A stretch of 64,000 bases of DNA from Pseudidiomarina donghaiensis (GTDB lineage: Bacteria; Pseudomonadota; Gammaproteobacteria; Enterobacterales; Alteromonadaceae): the NCBI RefSeq assembly GCF_900116895.1, contig NZ_FPCF01000001.1, positions 744,001-808,000 of the forward strand, read 5' to 3'. Positions 35,527-46,897 of the stretch are shown here, piece after piece. The position numbers and the translations under genes are program-made. The notes below the pieces were generated by a model. That model was not told where the DNA came from and made no database searches. It saw nothing but the letters and a program-made list of their open reading frames with translations. Numbering within the stretch: the stretch's first letter is position 1; each line of letters begins with the position of its first letter.

Positions 35527-37410
35527 ATGGCGGAGACCCGTCAAGCAGAAACCCATGGTTTTCAAACCGAAGTGAAGCAATTGCTTCATTTGATGATTCA
35601 TTCACTTTATTCCAATAAAGAAATCTTTCTGCGCGAGCTGGTATCGAACGCATCGGATGCTGCCGACAAGCTACGTTTTAAAGCGTTAAGCGACAGCAGC
35701 TTATTGGCCGATGACGCCGAGCTTTATGTTCGCGTTAGCGCCGACAAAGACGCTGGTACCATTACTATTAGCGACAATGGCATTGGTATGACGCGTGACG
35801 AAGTCATGACCAACTTAGGTACCATTGCCAAGTCGGGCACCGCCGATTTCTTTAGCCAATTGTCGGGCGATCAAGCCAAAGATAGCCGTTTGATTGGTCA
35901 GTTTGGTGTCGGTTTTTACTCGGCCTTTATTGTGGCCGAAACGGTGACTGTACGCACTCGTGCGGCGGGCGCAAGCGAAGCCGTTGAATGGTTCTCTCGT
36001 GGTGAAGGCGAGTACGAGCTAAAAGACATCGAAAAGGTCAAACGCGGTACAGACATTATTTTGAAACTGCGTGATGACGCCACTGAATATCTAGATGAAT
36101 GGCGCTTGAAGAGCATTATTACCAAATACTCAGACCATTTGAGTATTCCGGTACAAATGCCAAAACGTGACGACGACAACAACAAACAAGAAGGCTGGGA
36201 AGCGGTTAATTCTGGCCAGGCATTGTGGACACGTGAAAAGTCGGAAATTTCTGACGACGAATACAAAGAGTTCTACAAAACTGTGGCGCATGACTTTGAT
36301 GAGCCACTGCTTTGGAGCCACAACAAAGTTGAAGGTACCTCTGAGTACACTAGCTTGCTGTATGTTCCAAAACGCGCGCCGTGGGACTTATGGAACCGTG
36401 ATAATCAGCATGGCATTAAGCTGTACGTTAAACGCGTGTTCATTATGGATGACGCCACGCAGTTAATGCCAACCTATTTGCGCTTTGTGCGCGGGCTTAT
36501 GGATTCCGCTGACTTGCCATTAAACGTGTCGCGCGAAATTCTGCAAGACAACAAGATCACGCGGGCAATGCGTAATGGTAGTACCAAGAAAATCTTAAGT
36601 ATGCTTAGCAAGTTAGCGAAAGACGATGCTGAGAAATACCAAGAGTTTTGGAATACCTTTGGTGCCGTATTAAAAGAAGGCCCAGCGGAAGACCACGCCA
36701 ACCAAGAAACCATTGCCGGTTTGCTGCGTTTTGCTTCAACCCATGAAGACACCAGCGAAGCGAAGGTGAGCCTTGACGCCTACATTGAGCGCATGCCTGA
36801 AAAACAGGACAAGATTTACTACATTGTTGCCGACAGCTATGAAGCTGCTCGTGACAACCCAGCGTTAGAAATCTTCCGCAAGAAGGGCATTGAAGTGTTG
36901 TTGCTGTCGGAGCGCATTGATGAGTGGTTAATGAGCCACCTGACTGAGTACAAAGAGAAGCCGTTCCAGTCGGTAACGCGCGGTGACTTAGATCTTGGCG
37001 AGTTAGACGACGCCGAGACCAAAAAAGAGCACGAGCAAGCTGAAAAAGCCTTCAAGAAGCCGTTAAAGCGTTTTGAAGAAGCCTTGGGTGACAAAGTCAA
37101 ATCAGTGCGTGTAACGCACCGTTTGACCGACTCTCCAGCGTGTATTGTCACCGACGAAAACGATATGAGCACGCAAATGGCCAAGCTCATGGAAGCTGCA
37201 GGTCAGAAAGTGCCCGAGACCAAGTATATTTTTGAGGTGAACCCAGAGCATACCTTGGTGCAACGCATTGTGGCCATGGACGACGACGCGCGCTTTAGCG
37301 AGTGGGCGAACGTGTTGCTTGATCAAGCAACGCTAGCTGAGCGTGGTAGCTTGAAAGATCCGGCGAAATTTGTCGCACGTTTGAACAAATTAATGCTCGA
37401 TTTGACCTAA
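35527..37410 (+). CDS. htpG: Molecular chaperone HtpG (Hsp90)
   Basis: A 627-residue dimeric ATP-dependent chaperone. N-terminal GHKL ATPase motifs are [34 protein letters not shown] and [11 protein letters not shown]; the middle domain has [19 protein letters not shown] is just upstream of the ATG. A heat-shock promoter precedes it, so it can be expressed separately from recR. It belongs to the conserved dnaX-ybaB-recR-htpG-adk block. Confidence 0.97.
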   Translation: MAETRQAETHGFQTEVKQLLHLMIHSLYSNKEIFLRELVSNASDAADKLRFKALSDSSLLADDAELYVRVSADKDAGTITISDNGIGMTRDEVMTNLGTIAKSGTADFFSQLSGDQAKDSRLIGQFGVGFYSAFIVAETVTVRTRAAGASEAVEWFSRGEGEYELKDIEKVKRGTDIILKLRDDATEYLDEWRLKSIITKYSDHLSIPVQMPKRDDDNNKQEGWEAVNSGQALWTREKSEISDDEYKEFYKTVAHDFDEPLLWSHNKVEGTSEYTSLLYVPKRAPWDLWNRDNQHGIKLYVKRVFIMDDATQLMPTYLRFVRGLMDSADLPLNVSREILQDNKITRAMRNGSTKKILSMLSKLAKDDAEKYQEFWNTFGAVLKEGPAEDHANQETIAGLLRFASTHEDTSEAKVSLDAYIERMPEKQDKIYYIVADSYEAARDNPALEIFRKKGIEVLLLSERIDEWLMSHLTEYKEKPFQSVTRGDLDLGELDDAETKKEHEQAEKAFKKPLKRFEEALGDKVKSVRVTHRLTDSPACIVTDENDMSTQMAKLMEAAGQKVPETKYIFEVNPEHTLVQRIVAMDDDARFSEWANVLLDQATLAERGSLKDPAKFVARLNKLMLDLT

Positions 37411-38181
<771 letters not shown>

Positions 38182-38200
38182 TCAATAGCCGAATCGATTT

Positions 38201-38231
38201 AAAAAAAAGCCCACCTTGCGTGGGTTTTTTT
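38201..38231 (+). terminator. Rho-independent terminator of adk
   Basis: CCCAC / GTGGG stem with a 5-nt loop, flanked by eight A and seven T. It begins about 20 nt after the adk stop and would work best for the forward transcript. Confidence 0.88.
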
Positions 38232-38240
38232 GTATGCTCT

Positions 38241-38270
38241 TAACGAATAACCAATAACGAATAACGAAAA
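38241..38270. repeat. Heptamer repeat array (AATAACG type), locus 1
   Basis: About four tandem 7-bp units of the TAACGAA family (TAACGAATAACCAATAACGA and on) between the adk terminator and the MAPEG gene. The same heptamer occurs at 49268-49283, 49442-49497 and 63810-63839. Confidence 0.8.
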
Positions 38271-38283
38271 AAGGATTCACTCC

Positions 38284-38688
38284 ATGGATTTTAACTTACC
38301 GATTACCATGTTGTTTGCTGGCTTACTAACACTGCTGTATTTCGCACTGTCGGTGAATATTATTCGCCTACGTTGGCGCGACCGCGTGGGTATTGGCACC
38401 GGTGACTCGCAAGACTTGAAAGTTGCAGTGCGCATACATGGTAACTTTGCCGAATATGTTCCATTGTCATTAGTGCTCTTTGTACTTATGGAATGGCATG
38501 GTGCCGCAAGCACATTGTTATACGTGTTAGGGGGCGTTTTATTTGTAGCGCGTATTTGCCATGCCTTAGGCTTAACCATGAGTGTCGGCCCGTCGTGGGC
38601 GCGTACGGTTGGCGTATTGGGCACCTTTAGCGTATTGCTGATGCAAGCGGGCTACTTAATCGGTGCCTTTATTGGTGGCGTATTATGA
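38284..38688 (+). CDS. MAPEG family membrane protein
   Basis: A 134-residue protein with four transmembrane helices and the MAPEG signature region (RVGIGTGDSQDLKVAVRIHGNFAEYVP, residues about 36-62). Bacterial MAPEG proteins resemble microsomal glutathione transferases; activity here is unknown. AAAAAAGGATTC precedes the ATG. It overlaps the next gene by 4 nt, so the two are coupled. Confidence 0.88.
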   Translation: MDFNLPITMLFAGLLTLLYFALSVNIIRLRWRDRVGIGTGDSQDLKVAVRIHGNFAEYVPLSLVLFVLMEWHGAASTLLYVLGGVLFVARICHALGLTMSVGPSWARTVGVLGTFSVLLMQAGYLIGAFIGGVL

Positions 38689-39482
38689 TGGATTTTCCCG
38701 GCGTGCATCGTTTTGGTGCGGTAGGTAAAGCGCCAATGCTGTTATTACACAGTTCGCAAAGTAATAGCGGGCAATGGCGTGCTCTTATTCAGCAGGTTCA
38801 AGCTGACTACGATATTTTAGCGATTGATTTACTCGGCTACGGTAAAGCGCCGGCCGTGCAGGATATTGAACCCGAGGCCTTTCGTTTTGCCGATGAGTTG
38901 CCCCGCGTTTTAGAAGCGGTTAAAGCCGCTGACTGGCGGCAGCCCATTACCTTGGTTGGGCATTCTTATGGTGGTGCTTTAGCACTTAAATTGGCACTGG
39001 AGCAACCGGTGCCGGTGCGTCAACTGGTTGTTTATGAGCCAGTAGCGTTTCATGTATTAACAGCGAATGAACCGGCTCGACAAGAAATTGAAGCCATAGC
39101 GGCACAAATGTATCAGGCTGATGAAACGGCCGCTACGCGCGGGTTCGTTGATTATTGGAATCAACCCGGCTTTTTTGACGCTTTACCCGAGCGTATGCGC
39201 CAAGGTATGACTCTGCAGGCGAAAAAGGTGACCATGGACTTTGCCGCATTAATGGGAGAGCCACATAAGCTTGCCGATTATCGCAATGTGCAGGTGCCAG
39301 TGTTGTTATTGCAGGGCCAATACACCCAAGAAAGCGCGCGCTGTGTGGCGCACCATTTATTACAAGTGCTGCCCGATGTGCAAACGCAAACAATTCAGGC
39401 TGGCCATATGGGGCCTATTACTCATGCCAGTGACGTTAATCAAGCTATTATTGGGTTTTTAGAGCACCAGTTGGTGAGTTAA
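38685..39482 (+). CDS. Alpha/beta hydrolase
   Basis: A 265-residue alpha/beta-fold hydrolase. The nucleophile elbow is VGHSYGGAL (Ser about 98), the acid is probably the Asp/Gln region before QGQYTQESARC, and the catalytic His is in QAGHMGPITH. The oxyanion segment is LLLHSSQSNSGQWRAL. The substrate is unknown. It sits between the MAPEG gene (4-nt overlap) and a cysteine desulfurase gene (2-nt gap). Confidence 0.87.
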   Translation: MMDFPGVHRFGAVGKAPMLLLHSSQSNSGQWRALIQQVQADYDILAIDLLGYGKAPAVQDIEPEAFRFADELPRVLEAVKAADWRQPITLVGHSYGGALALKLALEQPVPVRQLVVYEPVAFHVLTANEPARQEIEAIAAQMYQADETAATRGFVDYWNQPGFFDALPERMRQGMTLQAKKVTMDFAALMGEPHKLADYRNVQVPVLLLQGQYTQESARCVAHHLLQVLPDVQTQTIQAGHMGPITHASDVNQAIIGFLEHQLVS

Positions 39483-39484
39483 TT

Positions 39485-40678
39485 ATGGCCAAACCTTGTG
39501 ATCATGACTTTGCATTTCTGCAGCAACAGTCAGAGTTTATGTACCTTGATAGTGCAGCAACCTGTCAGGTACCAACACCTGTGCTAGAAGCCTATAGTCA
39601 TTATTACCGTCACCAGCACGCGAACGTACACCGCGCTAGCCATCGTTTAGGGCGCGCAGCAACCGCCGCGTTAGAAAATGCCCGCAATGTATTTGCTAAG
39701 TATGTGGGAGCTGAGGCCGAAAATATCGCGTTAATGAGCTCAACCACGGCGGCGCTCAACGGCCTTGCCGAGCAGTTGCCAATTGACTGGCAACCCGGCG
39801 ATGAAGTGCTATTAAGTTATGCAGAACATCATGCAAATATCTTACCTTGGCAACGCTTAGCTAAGCGTTACAAATTGCATTTGCAGTTTATTTCAATTGA
39901 CCAGCATACCGGCAAACTGGGCGACTGGCGCACGTTACTGAACGCGCGCACCAAAGTGGTCAGTATAACCGCAGCAAGCAACGTCACTGGCGCGGTGTTT
40001 GATATTAAAACCTTGTTAGCAGCTGCCAAGGCGCAGGGGGCCATAACCGTTGTCGATGCGGCCCAAGCCGCTGCGCATGTGCCCATCAATGTGAACGATT
40101 TACACTGTGATGCGTTGGTGTTTAGCATGCACAAAGTTTACGGTGTCAATGGCTGCGCACCGCTATATTTGCACCCCGAGTTGTGGCCTCGCATGCAGCC
40201 ATTTCAAGTGGGGGGTGGTATTGTTCAGGAAGTTTCGCCGCGCAGTGCACAGTGGGTGCCGACCATTCAAAAATTTGAAGCTGGGAGCCCAAATACGGCG
40301 GCGGCAGTTGCTGGCGCTACCGCAATTGACTGGCTAACCAAACAGCAACCGCATCAGCACTTAGCTCAATTACGCACGCAATTTGTAGAGCAATTGTCGC
40401 AGCGGCCATGGTTAACCGTGTTGCCGGCGGGTGACCACACCACGCCGACCGTGGCTTTTTACAGCTTAGGGTGGCAAGCGTTTGATATTGCAACCTGGCT
40501 TGATCAACATGACATTGCGGTGCGTGCTGGGCATCACTGTGCACAATTGTTATTGCAACAATGGCAGCTACCAGCGGTCGTCAGAGTGTCCTTTGGCGCG
40601 TATAATAGCGCCGCAGATATTTCTCATTTTCTTTCTACATTGGATGCTGGCTGGGATATTTTTTCAGCCTTGGAGTAG
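39485..40678 (+). CDS. Cysteine desulfurase (SufS/CsdA type)
   Basis: A 397-residue class V aminotransferase-fold enzyme that releases sulfur from cysteine. PLP-binding blocks are VVDAAQAAAHVPI and VFSMHKVYGVNG with the Schiff-base Lys; the persulfide Cys lies in VRAGHHCAQLLL, the group II pattern. It is not in a suf or isc operon and no SufE/CsdE partner is adjacent, which makes a CsdA-like role more likely than SufS. It shares an apparent operon with the preceding hydrolase. Confidence 0.85.
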   Translation: MAKPCDHDFAFLQQQSEFMYLDSAATCQVPTPVLEAYSHYYRHQHANVHRASHRLGRAATAALENARNVFAKYVGAEAENIALMSSTTAALNGLAEQLPIDWQPGDEVLLSYAEHHANILPWQRLAKRYKLHLQFISIDQHTGKLGDWRTLLNARTKVVSITAASNVTGAVFDIKTLLAAAKAQGAITVVDAAQAAAHVPINVNDLHCDALVFSMHKVYGVNGCAPLYLHPELWPRMQPFQVGGGIVQEVSPRSAQWVPTIQKFEAGSPNTAAAVAGATAIDWLTKQQPHQHLAQLRTQFVEQLSQRPWLTVLPAGDHTTPTVAFYSLGWQAFDIATWLDQHDIAVRAGHHCAQLLLQQWQLPAVVRVSFGAYNSAADISHFLSTLDAGWDIFSALE

Positions 40679-40683
40679 CAGAC

Positions 40684-42063
40684 GTGCAACAAGCCAATCA
40701 TTGGTGGACCGAGTCGGTGAAGCTGGCGCGGCTTACTGGGCCGATATTAATCGCGCAACTCACGCAAATGCTCATGAGCGTTGTCGATACGCTGATGGCT
40801 GGGCGAGTTAGTGCCACTGATTTGGCAGCCGTGTCGGTAGGTGGCAGTATTTGGGTGCCTTCAACCTTGATTATTATGGGCTTAGCACTTGCTTTGGCGC
40901 CAATCATTTCGCATTTCGATGGCTCTGGCAAGCACCATAAAATTAGTAATATGGTGCAACAAGGATTATATGCAGCGCTTGGTGCAGGCTTATTATGCTT
41001 CGCGGTTATTCTATGTGCGCCACTTATTTTGAATGCCATGTCGGTAGAGGCTGAGTTTCGCCAAATCACGCTCGACTATTTGTTTTATATTAGTTTTGGT
41101 ATTCCGGCGTTAGTGCTGTACATGGTGCTGCGTAACTTCTGTGAAGGGCTATCACATACCGTACCGTCGTTGGTAATCGGAATTTTAGGGCTAATTGTTA
41201 ACATACCAGTGAACTATATTTTTATTTATGGTGAGTTCGGTATGCCGGCACTTGGTGGGGCAGGCTGTGGCTTGGCAACCGCAATTGTGTTGTGGGTTAT
41301 GGCGCTGGGCATGCTGATCTATTCAGTGTTTGCCAAACGTTTTAAAAAAATACGGGTATTTGGGCAGTTTCACGCGCCGAATTGGGATGATATTTGGTAT
41401 GTGGTGCGCATTGGCTTCCCTATTGCTACGTCCATGTTTTTTGAAGTGAGCTTGTTCGCTGCCGCAGCCTTGGTCATCGCGCCGCTTGGGGCCACGGTGG
41501 TCGCTAGCCATCAAATTGCTTTGAACATTTCGTCGCTGGTTTACATGGTTCCTTTAAGTTTATCCATGGCGGTAACACTGCGTGTTGGCTTTGCGCTTGG
41601 CGCTGGCAACCCGGCGAACGCGATGTTAAGTCATAAGCTCGCAACCTTGTACGGTGTTACGTTCGCAGCTGTTAACGGGTTGATTATGTATTTAGCTGGG
41701 GCGTGGTTAGCCGGCATTTATACTGACAACCAAGCGGTTATTCAGTTGGCGGCAACGTTAATGGGCCTCGCTGCCATTTTTACCATTTCCGATACCTTTC
41801 AAGCCATTGCCATTGGTACCTTGCGTGGGTACAAAGACACCAAAGTGGTCATGTTTATTACGTTCTTGTCGTACTGGCCGTTTGGTTTAACGCTAGGTAT
41901 TTTGCTGTCATTAACCGACTGGATAGTGCCGGCGATTGGTGCCGCCGGCATGTGGATTGGCTTTATCTCTGGCTTGAGTGTGGCGGCCGTATTGTTAACC
42001 TGGCGCTTGCGCGTGGTTAGCCGCCGTTATGACGCTGAGCAAGCACAGCTAGCACATCGTTAA
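40684..42063 (+). CDS. norM: NorM-type MATE multidrug efflux protein
   Basis: A 459-residue inner-membrane antiporter with 12 hydrophobic segments in two repeats. It closely follows NorM: VVDTLMAGRVSATDLAAVSVGGSIW, NIPVNYIFIYGEFGMPALGG. It exports cationic drugs in exchange for Na+ or H+. The start is GTG at 40684 after GGAG. The 3' end overlaps the convergent hisIE gene by 47 nt. Confidence 0.92.
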   Translation: MQQANHWWTESVKLARLTGPILIAQLTQMLMSVVDTLMAGRVSATDLAAVSVGGSIWVPSTLIIMGLALALAPIISHFDGSGKHHKISNMVQQGLYAALGAGLLCFAVILCAPLILNAMSVEAEFRQITLDYLFYISFGIPALVLYMVLRNFCEGLSHTVPSLVIGILGLIVNIPVNYIFIYGEFGMPALGGAGCGLATAIVLWVMALGMLIYSVFAKRFKKIRVFGQFHAPNWDDIWYVVRIGFPIATSMFFEVSLFAAAALVIAPLGATVVASHQIALNISSLVYMVPLSLSMAVTLRVGFALGAGNPANAMLSHKLATLYGVTFAAVNGLIMYLAGAWLAGIYTDNQAVIQLAATLMGLAAIFTISDTFQAIAIGTLRGYKDTKVVMFITFLSYWPFGLTLGILLSLTDWIVPAIGAAGMWIGFISGLSVAAVLLTWRLRVVSRRYDAEQAQLAHR

Positions 42064-42634
42064 GTGAACGGTCGCGCGCCGCTAGCACCACCAACAAATG
42101 GTAGAGTAAATCGGCACTCTCGTTCAATAACTCTTTGTCGTCGCCGGCCACGGCGGCGAGTGCTACTTCCACACCTTCTTCGCCAACTTTTTGCGCAGCG
42201 CGCTTAATGCCTTGGGCAAACAGGCTTGCGGTATAGCTTGAGTCTACCGGCGCACCTTTGCGTGACTCAATAATGTCATTGAGCTTTTGCAACATGGGCA
42301 CGGCTTGTTCGTCAGTAAAGCAGCTACGCGTGCCGAGGTGGCACGTGGGGCCATTGGGTAGGGCAATCACCAGTAGGCTGTCACAATCGCAGTCTGTGTG
42401 CACGCTAATGAGCTCAAGGGTATGACCTGAACTTTCTCCTTTGCACCAGAGTCGTTGTTTGCTACGACTATAAAACGTGACTAAATTGCTGCTCAGTGTT
42501 TGTTCTAAAGCCGCTTGATTCATAAACCCTTGCATCAAAATTTCGCCGCTATAGGCATGTTGTACTATAGCGGGTAACAAGTTGTCGGTTTTGGCAAAAT
42601 CAAGCTGCGTTATTTGGTCTGCAAGAATACGCAT
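42017..42634 (-). CDS. hisI: Bifunctional phosphoribosyl-AMP cyclohydrolase / phosphoribosyl-ATP pyrophosphatase
   Basis: The 205-residue HisIE protein performs steps 2 and 3 of histidine synthesis. The N-terminal cyclohydrolase has the zinc/catalytic block HTDCDCDSLLV, and the C-terminal pyrophosphatase has KVGEEGVEVALAAV and NESADLLYHLLV. It is the last gene of the his operon, 11 nt after hisF, and its 3' end lies inside norM on the other strand. Confidence 0.97.
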   Translation of the reverse strand: MRILADQITQLDFAKTDNLLPAIVQHAYSGEILMQGFMNQAALEQTLSSNLVTFYSRSKQRLWCKGESSGHTLELISVHTDCDCDSLLVIALPNGPTCHLGTRSCFTDEQAVPMLQKLNDIIESRKGAPVDSSYTASLFAQGIKRAAQKVGEEGVEVALAAVAGDDKELLNESADLLYHLLVVLAARDRSLNDVLAVLAQRHNGG

Positions 42635-42645
42635 GGGACATCCTT

Positions 42646-43425
42646 TTAGGTTGCGGGGCGAACGGCTATGCCCGCATCGATTAATGACTGTTTAAGTGTC
42701 GGTATGGCAATAATGCCTTTGTGAAACACTGAAGCAGCAAGGGCACCATCGACATTGGCGTCAGTAAATACTTGCTGAAAATCCGCAATGCTACCTGCAC
42801 CGCCAGAGGCAATTAACGGCACCGGACAGTCGTTGCGCAGAGCGCTGAGCTGCTCAATGTCGTAGCCTTTGCGTACCCCGTCTTGGTTCATACAGTTTAA
42901 GACAATTTCGCCAGCGCCTCGCGCCACCACTTCACGCAACCAGTCGCGGGTTTGCCAAGTGGTTTTTTGAGTGCGGCTTTCGTCGCCAGTAAACTGGTAC
43001 ACATCGTAGGTATTGGTTTCGCTATTGTAAAAACTATCAATACCAATGACGATACACTGCTGACCAAATTCTTCGACCAGGCTGTTAATGAGCTCAGGGT
43101 TACGCAGGGCAGGGGAATTGATCGATATTTTGTCGGCGCCCATGGCTAATATTTCCTGCGCTTGAGCGATGGAACTAATACCTCCAGCTACGGTAAACGG
43201 AATATCGATAACACGGGCAATGCGCTCAACCCATGATTTGTCCACCACGCGAGCGTCTGCTGACGCGGTAATGTCATAAAATACTAGCTCATCAGCGCCG
43301 GCCTGGGCATATTGCTCGGCTAAAGGTTCAATAGCCCCGATAACTTCGTGGTTACGAAACTGCACGCCTTTAACCACTTCACCATTGCGCACGTCTAGGC
43401 ATGGAATTATGCGTTTGGCCAGCAT
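42646..43425 (-). CDS. hisF: Imidazole glycerol phosphate synthase, cyclase subunit
   Basis: A 259-residue TIM barrel that, with HisH, forms imidazole glycerol phosphate and [28 protein letters not shown] at the N-terminus contains the catalytic Asp; [14 protein letters not shown] closes the phosphate site. It overlaps hisA by 19 nt. Confidence 0.97.
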   Translation of the reverse strand: MLAKRIIPCLDVRNGEVVKGVQFRNHEVIGAIEPLAEQYAQAGADELVFYDITASADARVVDKSWVERIARVIDIPFTVAGGISSIAQAQEILAMGADKISINSPALRNPELINSLVEEFGQQCIVIGIDSFYNSETNTYDVYQFTGDESRTQKTTWQTRDWLREVVARGAGEIVLNCMNQDGVRKGYDIEQLSALRNDCPVPLIASGGAGSIADFQQVFTDANVDGALAASVFHKGIIAIPTLKQSLIDAGIAVRPAT

Positions 43426-44144
43426 GAAAGCGCCTCCTCAAGGGTAAATTTTCCGGTAAGGAGGGCTTTCCCCAAAATAGCGGCGTCACAACCAATGGCT
43501 TGTAATAATTCAAGATCGTTGAGCCCAGCCACACCACCGGAAGCCTGTACTTGAACTTGTGGATAGTCGGTTTTGAGCTGTCGGTATAAGTTAATATTGC
43601 AGCCGCTCAGCATGCCGTCACGACTAATATCAGTGCACAACACGTGACGCAAGCCATAGGGTAAGTAGGCGTCAATAAGTTGATTGAGTGTTAACTCTGA
43701 GGTTTCTTGCCAGCCATGAGTTGCAACATAGGCAACACCGTTGGCGTCAATGTTCACGTCAAGGGCTAAAACAATGGCATCAGGGCCATAGGTTTCAAGC
43801 CATTGCTGCACCAAACGCAGCTCACGTACTGCCACCGAGCCAACCACTACGCGTTGCACACCAGCGTTAAATAGCCCTTCAAGATCGGCTTGGCTACGAA
43901 TACCACCGCCAACTTGTATGTTCATGGTGGTAGCAGAGGTAATGTCCTTCAGCAATGCGAGTTGGCGTTTGGCAGGGTCACGCGCACCATCAAGATCAAC
44001 CAAGTGCAACCATTGCGCGCCTGCTTGTTGGTAATCAGCAACAATAGGCAGCGGGTTGCTAGCAAAGGTCGTTTGCCGCGCAAAGTCGCCTTGCTGTAAG
44101 CGAACCACTTCGCCATTAATTAAATCAAGCGCGGGTATTAACAT
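43407..44144 (-). CDS. hisA: ProFAR isomerase (HisA)
   Basis: A 245-residue TIM barrel that isomerises ProFAR in histidine synthesis. It starts [20 protein letters not shown], has the phosphate-binding [14 protein letters not shown] and the second catalytic Asp in [12 protein letters not shown]. It overlaps hisH by 20 nt and hisF by 19 nt. Confidence 0.97.
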   Translation of the reverse strand: MLIPALDLINGEVVRLQQGDFARQTTFASNPLPIVADYQQAGAQWLHLVDLDGARDPAKRQLALLKDITSATTMNIQVGGGIRSQADLEGLFNAGVQRVVVGSVAVRELRLVQQWLETYGPDAIVLALDVNIDANGVAYVATHGWQETSELTLNQLIDAYLPYGLRHVLCTDISRDGMLSGCNINLYRQLKTDYPQVQVQASGGVAGLNDLELLQAIGCDAAILGKALLTGKFTLEEALSCWPNA

Positions 44145-44736
44145 CGGTTAACTCCAAAAAGTTTTTTAACAGTTGTGCACCGGCTGCGCCTGAGCGTTCC
44201 GGGTGAAATTGCGCACCAAAGTAATTGTTGTGGCGAATCATTGCGGCAAAGGTTTGCCCGTAGTCGCACGTGGCAATGGTGGCATCATCGGGCGCCACGG
44301 CATAGCTGTGCACAAAATAAAACCAAGCTTGCTCAGGTGAAATATTGGCCAGTAACGGATTGTTCTGGCTGGCTTTTACAGTGTTCCAGCCCATATGTGG
44401 CAAGGGTAAGTCTTGCGCTTGCATGCGCAGCGTACGCGCTGGAATAACGCCTAGGCAATCCACATTGCCCTCGGCTGACCAGTTGGTTAGCAACTGCATA
44501 CCCAGGCAAATACCCAGCACCGGTTGTTCAAGCTGTTTGAGTACGTTTACTAATTCAAGCTGCTGCAGGTTGCGCATTGCCGCCTGAGCGGTACCAACGC
44601 CTGGCAAAATAACTTTGTCAGCACTGCGAATGCGCTCGGCGTTTGCGGTAACCTCAGGCTTTACGCCAAGGCGCTCGAACGCAAAGCGTACCGAGCTTAA
44701 GTTTGCGCAAGCGGTATCAACAATAACTAAACTCAT
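44125..44736 (-). CDS. hisH: Imidazole glycerol phosphate synthase, glutaminase subunit
   Basis: A 203-residue class I glutamine amidotransferase that supplies ammonia to HisF. The nucleophile Cys is in [11 protein letters not shown], and the His/Glu of the triad are in [11 protein letters not shown]. It overlaps the hisB stop by 4 nt. Confidence 0.97.
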   Translation of the reverse strand: MSLVIVDTACANLSSVRFAFERLGVKPEVTANAERIRSADKVILPGVGTAQAAMRNLQQLELVNVLKQLEQPVLGICLGMQLLTNWSAEGNVDCLGVIPARTLRMQAQDLPLPHMGWNTVKASQNNPLLANISPEQAWFYFVHSYAVAPDDATIATCDYGQTFAAMIRHNNYFGAQFHPERSGAAGAQLLKNFLELTDVNTRA

Positions 44737-45818
44737 GCCAGCATTCCCTTACTTGACGGTAGGGCATTGTCACCCGAACGCGCGACGGCTTGACGCAGCG
44801 CGCGACCAAATACTTTGAACAAGCTCTCAACTTGGTGGTGTGCATTACCTTCGGTAGTACTCACGTGCAATGACACCGCTAAAGCGTCGCTGATTGAGCG
44901 GAAAAAGTGCCCAACCATTTCGGTAGAAAGCTCGCCGACTTTGTCGCGACTAAAGGGCGCAGAAAATTGCAAATACGGGCGACCCGACAAGTCAATCAGG
45001 CACTCTGCCCGGCATTCGTCCATAGGCAGGGCAAAGCCAAAGCGGCCAATGCCACGCTTTTCGCCTAGTGCCTGGCGTAGTGCTTGGCCAAGTGCTAAGG
45101 CGGTGTCTTCTACCGTGTGGTGCTCATCAATGTGCAAGTCGCCGCTGACATTAATTTGCAACGAAATACCTGCGTGCGTAGCAATTTGTTCAAGCATGTG
45201 GTCGAAAAAGCCAATGCCGGTATTCATACGAATTGGTGCGGTTGCGTCTAGGTCCACTTGAATGTCGATGTCCGTTTCACGGGTAGTGCGACGCACTTGC
45301 GCTTGGCGCGGCTGTTTCAATAACTGGTGCGCAATTTGCTGCCAAGTTAAGTTGGCGCGGTCGTAACGTAGGCCGCGAATGCCCATGTTTTCGGCCAACT
45401 GCATGTCGGTTTCACGATCACCAATCACATACGAATTGGCGAAATCTACTTTGCCCTGCACCAAGTAGTCACGCACTAAGCCCAGTTTTGGTTTGCGGCA
45501 CGTACAGTTATCGGCATCAAAGTGTGGGCAAATCAATACGTCATCAAAGCGAATGCCTTGTGAGCTAAACACCGCCATCATTAGGTCGTGAGGCGCGTCA
45601 AAGTCTGCTTGCGGGAAGCTGTCGGTGCCCAAGCCGTCTTGGTTCGACACCATCACTAAGCGATAACCTTGGTTTTGCAGCGCCAACAAGGTAGGAATAA
45701 CGTCGGGTTCAAACACTAACTTGCTAATACTGTCGAGTTGCTTGTCAATTGGCGGCTCTTCCACAAGTGTGCCATCGCGGTCTATAAACAAAATTTTCTG
45801 TGCCGTGGCTGTACTCAT
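44733..45818 (-). CDS. hisB: Bifunctional histidinol-phosphatase / imidazoleglycerol-phosphate dehydratase
   Basis: A 361-residue fused enzyme for steps 7 and 9. The N-terminal HAD phosphatase has [13 protein letters not shown] and a Cys/His zinc loop ([14 protein letters not shown]). The C-terminal dehydratase has [25 protein letters not shown] and [13 protein letters not shown] metal-binding repeats. The fused form is typical of Gammaproteobacteria. ATGA overlaps couple it to hisC and hisH. Confidence 0.97.
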   Translation of the reverse strand: MSTATAQKILFIDRDGTLVEEPPIDKQLDSISKLVFEPDVIPTLLALQNQGYRLVMVSNQDGLGTDSFPQADFDAPHDLMMAVFSSQGIRFDDVLICPHFDADNCTCRKPKLGLVRDYLVQGKVDFANSYVIGDRETDMQLAENMGIRGLRYDRANLTWQQIAHQLLKQPRQAQVRRTTRETDIDIQVDLDATAPIRMNTGIGFFDHMLEQIATHAGISLQINVSGDLHIDEHHTVEDTALALGQALRQALGEKRGIGRFGFALPMDECRAECLIDLSGRPYLQFSAPFSRDKVGELSTEMVGHFFRSISDALAVSLHVSTTEGNAHHQVESLFKVFGRALRQAVARSGDNALPSSKGMLA

Positions 45819-46897
45819 GGCAATACCTCCATTAACTTCTGCATTTCGGTTGCGCTACCAATGCTGACACGAACCGTGTTATTTAACCCACGCTGGGCTG
45901 ACTGATTACGAATAAGCACGCCGTTGGCAGCGCAATCGCTCACCAGTTGGGCCGCATCGGGCACACTAATCAGGACAAAGTTGGTGACACTTGGCCACAC
46001 TTTGAGCGCCCATGGCTTGCGGCTTACCCATTGGATAAAATCATCACGCAGCGCTTTGGTTTCGGCAACCAAAGCCTGCATGCGCGCAATATTTGTCGTG
46101 CTTAGTGCAGCCGTTGCCGCTTGTAAGCTGGGTTGAGGCATTGGGTAGGGTGCAATAACCTTGCGCAACACCTCAATGATATCTGTATTCGCCAGCGCAA
46201 AACCGCAACGAATCGCCGCTAAGCCAAATGCTTTGGATAGTGTGCGTAAGACCACCAATTGTGGATAATCGTTCAGCCATTGCGCGGCGCTAACTTGGTT
46301 ACTGTTGTCGACGAACTCTATGTAGGCCTCATCCACAATCACCAGAGCGCGCGAACCTACGGCCTTAATAAAGGCTTTTAAAGCCTCGCGATTAACGCGA
46401 TTACCGAGCGGGTTGGAAGGTTGGCAAATAAACACCAACTTAACGCTATCTAGCGCAGCTAACATAGCTTCAGTGTTCAGTTGCAAGTCACCGTCGGCAT
46501 CAGCAACGAGCGGCACATCAATAACCTTTGCGCCTTGGGTTTGAGCGCTTATCGCGTACATGCCGTAAGTTGGGGTGGTGATCATAATGGCATCACGCCC
46601 GGGTTCACAGAAACTACGAATTAAAAGGTCAATGGCCTCGTCGCTACCGCGGCAGCTAAGTACCTGCTCAGTGGCCACACTAGCATAGGTTGCATAAGCG
46701 CCATTTAAGCTGTCGCTTTGAAAGCTAGGATAACGATTCAACATAGCGTCTTGTGCATCACCGGTGGTAAGGCTTGGCGGATAAGGCGCTTCATTGGCAT
46801 TCAGCCACACGCCATCGCCGCTCATGCTGCGGCGCGCCGATGCGTAGGGCGTTAAAGCGGCTAGGTGCTGGCGCTGTAATTGTTCAGCAATGCTCAT
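45815..46897 (-). CDS. hisC: Histidinol-phosphate aminotransferase
   Basis: A 360-residue class II PLP aminotransferase. [10 protein letters not shown] marks the N-terminus, [12 protein letters not shown] the PLP-contacting region and [16 protein letters not shown] the Schiff-base Lys. It overlaps hisD by 4 nt and hisB by 4 nt. Confidence 0.97.
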   Translation of the reverse strand: MSIAEQLQRQHLAALTPYASARRSMSGDGVWLNANEAPYPPSLTTGDAQDAMLNRYPSFQSDSLNGAYATYASVATEQVLSCRGSDEAIDLLIRSFCEPGRDAIMITTPTYGMYAISAQTQGAKVIDVPLVADADGDLQLNTEAMLAALDSVKLVFICQPSNPLGNRVNREALKAFIKAVGSRALVIVDEAYIEFVDNSNQVSAAQWLNDYPQLVVLRTLSKAFGLAAIRCGFALANTDIIEVLRKVIAPYPMPQPSLQAATAALSTTNIARMQALVAETKALRDDFIQWVSRKPWALKVWPSVTNFVLISVPDAAQLVSDCAANGVLIRNQSAQRGLNNTVRVSIGSATEMQKLMEVLP

